Shown piece after piece: positions 5,905 through 6,316 of a stretch of DNA of 6,316 nt. The notes beneath the pieces are model-generated. The model was given only the letters and a program-made list of their open reading frames with translations. It was not told the origin of the DNA and did no database searches. The stretch spans positions 1-6,316 of the forward strand of contig CALGFL010000066.1 of the NCBI GenBank assembly GCA_937881145.1. Reading direction: 5' to 3'. Every line of letters starts with the position of its first letter. Within the stretch, counting starts at the first letter, position 1. Made by a program: the position numbers and the translations under genes. This DNA is from an uncultured Bordetella sp. GTDB taxonomy: Bacteria; Pseudomonadota; Gammaproteobacteria; Burkholderiales; Burkholderiaceae_B.

Positions 5905-6316
5905 ATGAAGAAACCGAATCCGATCCTGCGCGCGGCAGTGCTGGCGCTATGCCTGGCCTCGGGCCTGACGGCTTGCGGCAAGAAGCAGGGTGCCGCCGCG
6001 TCCGTCAAGCCCGAGGTCTGGGTGGTCACGCTCAAGCCGCAGGCGGTCAACCTCACCACCGAACTGCCGGGCCGCACCTCGGCCTATCGCGAGGCCGAGG
6101 TGCGGCCCCAGGTCAACGGCATTGTGCAAAAGCGCCTGTTCACCGAAGGCGGCGAGGTCAAGGCGAACCAGCAGCTCTACCAGATCGATCCTGCCCTCTA
6201 TCAGGCCCAATACGACAGCAGCAAGGCCGCCCTGGCCAAGGCCATCGCGACGCAGCGCTCGGCCGCCGCGCTGGCCGAGCGCTACAAGCCCCTGGTCCAG
6301 AGCCACGCCGTGAGCC
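5905..6316 (+). CDS. acrA: RND efflux pump periplasmic adaptor lipoprotein (AcrA/MexA-like), N-terminal part
   Basis: An open frame from the ATG at 5905 to the window end gives 137 codons, about a third of the usual length of roughly 400. It starts with a lipoprotein signal: KK at 2-3, a hydrophobic core at about 7-22 and lipobox LTAC at 21-24, with C24 the expected lipidated residue. Next come the first β strands (VWVVTLKPQ, 38-46), the LPGRTSAYREAEVRPQVNGIV stretch at 54-74, the lipoyl half-motif EGGEVKANQQLYQIDPALYQAQYDS at 81-105, and the first helix of the coiled-coil hairpin from about 97. This matches AcrA/MexA, the membrane-fusion proteins linking an inner-membrane RND transporter to an outer-membrane channel for drug export. 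GGGAAAG at 5891-5897 is a weak ribosome site. The transporter gene is expected just beyond the window. Divergent from the LysR gene, its likely regulator. Confidence 0.9.
   Translation, partial: MKKPNPILRAAVLALCLASGLTACGKKQGAAASVKPEVWVVTLKPQAVNLTTELPGRTSAYREAEVRPQVNGIVQKRLFTEGGEVKANQQLYQIDPALYQAQYDSSKAALAKAIATQRSAAALAERYKPLVQSHAVS

Noticed and set aside
5947..6306. A 119-codon - frame opposite the efflux adaptor
   Set aside because: The + frame has a lipobox and AcrA motifs; the antisense frame is its shadow.
5820..6316. A possible leader ORF from the ATG at 5820 on +
   Set aside because: It runs open in the wrong frame through the adaptor gene, so it is not a short leader peptide, and its start has poor ribosome-site spacing.

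Overview
The window is GC-rich, densely coded chromosomal DNA. Protein similarity and the gene set suggest a betaproteobacterium, most likely Alcaligenaceae of the Bordetella/Achromobacter type. That assignment is an inference from gene content, codon bias and remembered protein families; no database was searched. No mobile element, CRISPR array, tRNA or rRNA is visible, and no gene looks broken.

Layout from left to right: (1) a YaeQ-family protein on + (53-586). (2) Convergent with it, a homodimeric-type pyruvate dehydrogenase E1 (aceE-type, 616-3267, -). (3) Directly upstream of aceE on the same strand, chorismate lyase ubiC (3308-3886, -), 40 bases away, so ubiC and aceE are probably cotranscribed. 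(4) Divergent from ubiC across an 81-base spacer, an RsuA/RluF-family rRNA pseudouridine synthase (3968-4699, +). (5) Convergent with that gene, stops only 12 bases apart, a LysR-type regulator (4712-5680, -). (6) Divergent from the regulator across 224 bases, the start of an AcrA/MexA-like lipoprotein adaptor of an RND efflux pump (5905 onwards, +), cut by the window end.

There are two functional themes. The ubiC-aceE pair joins the first committed step of ubiquinone synthesis to a 2-oxoacid dehydrogenase E1. The E1 keeps every active-site residue I could align to E. coli AceE, but has no E2 or E3 gene beside it on either side, so it may be a paralogue rather than the main PDH E1. The LysR/efflux pair is the classic layout of a local regulator divergent from its target pump. 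Its intergenic region holds three related 10-base half-sites in an AT-rich patch, which is the best regulatory candidate in the window.

I do not see an undescribed multi-gene system here. The points most worth a second look are the half-site array before the efflux operon, the mirror-image near-leaderless promoter geometry between ubiC and the pseudouridine synthase, and the orphan E1 in a ubiC transcription unit.
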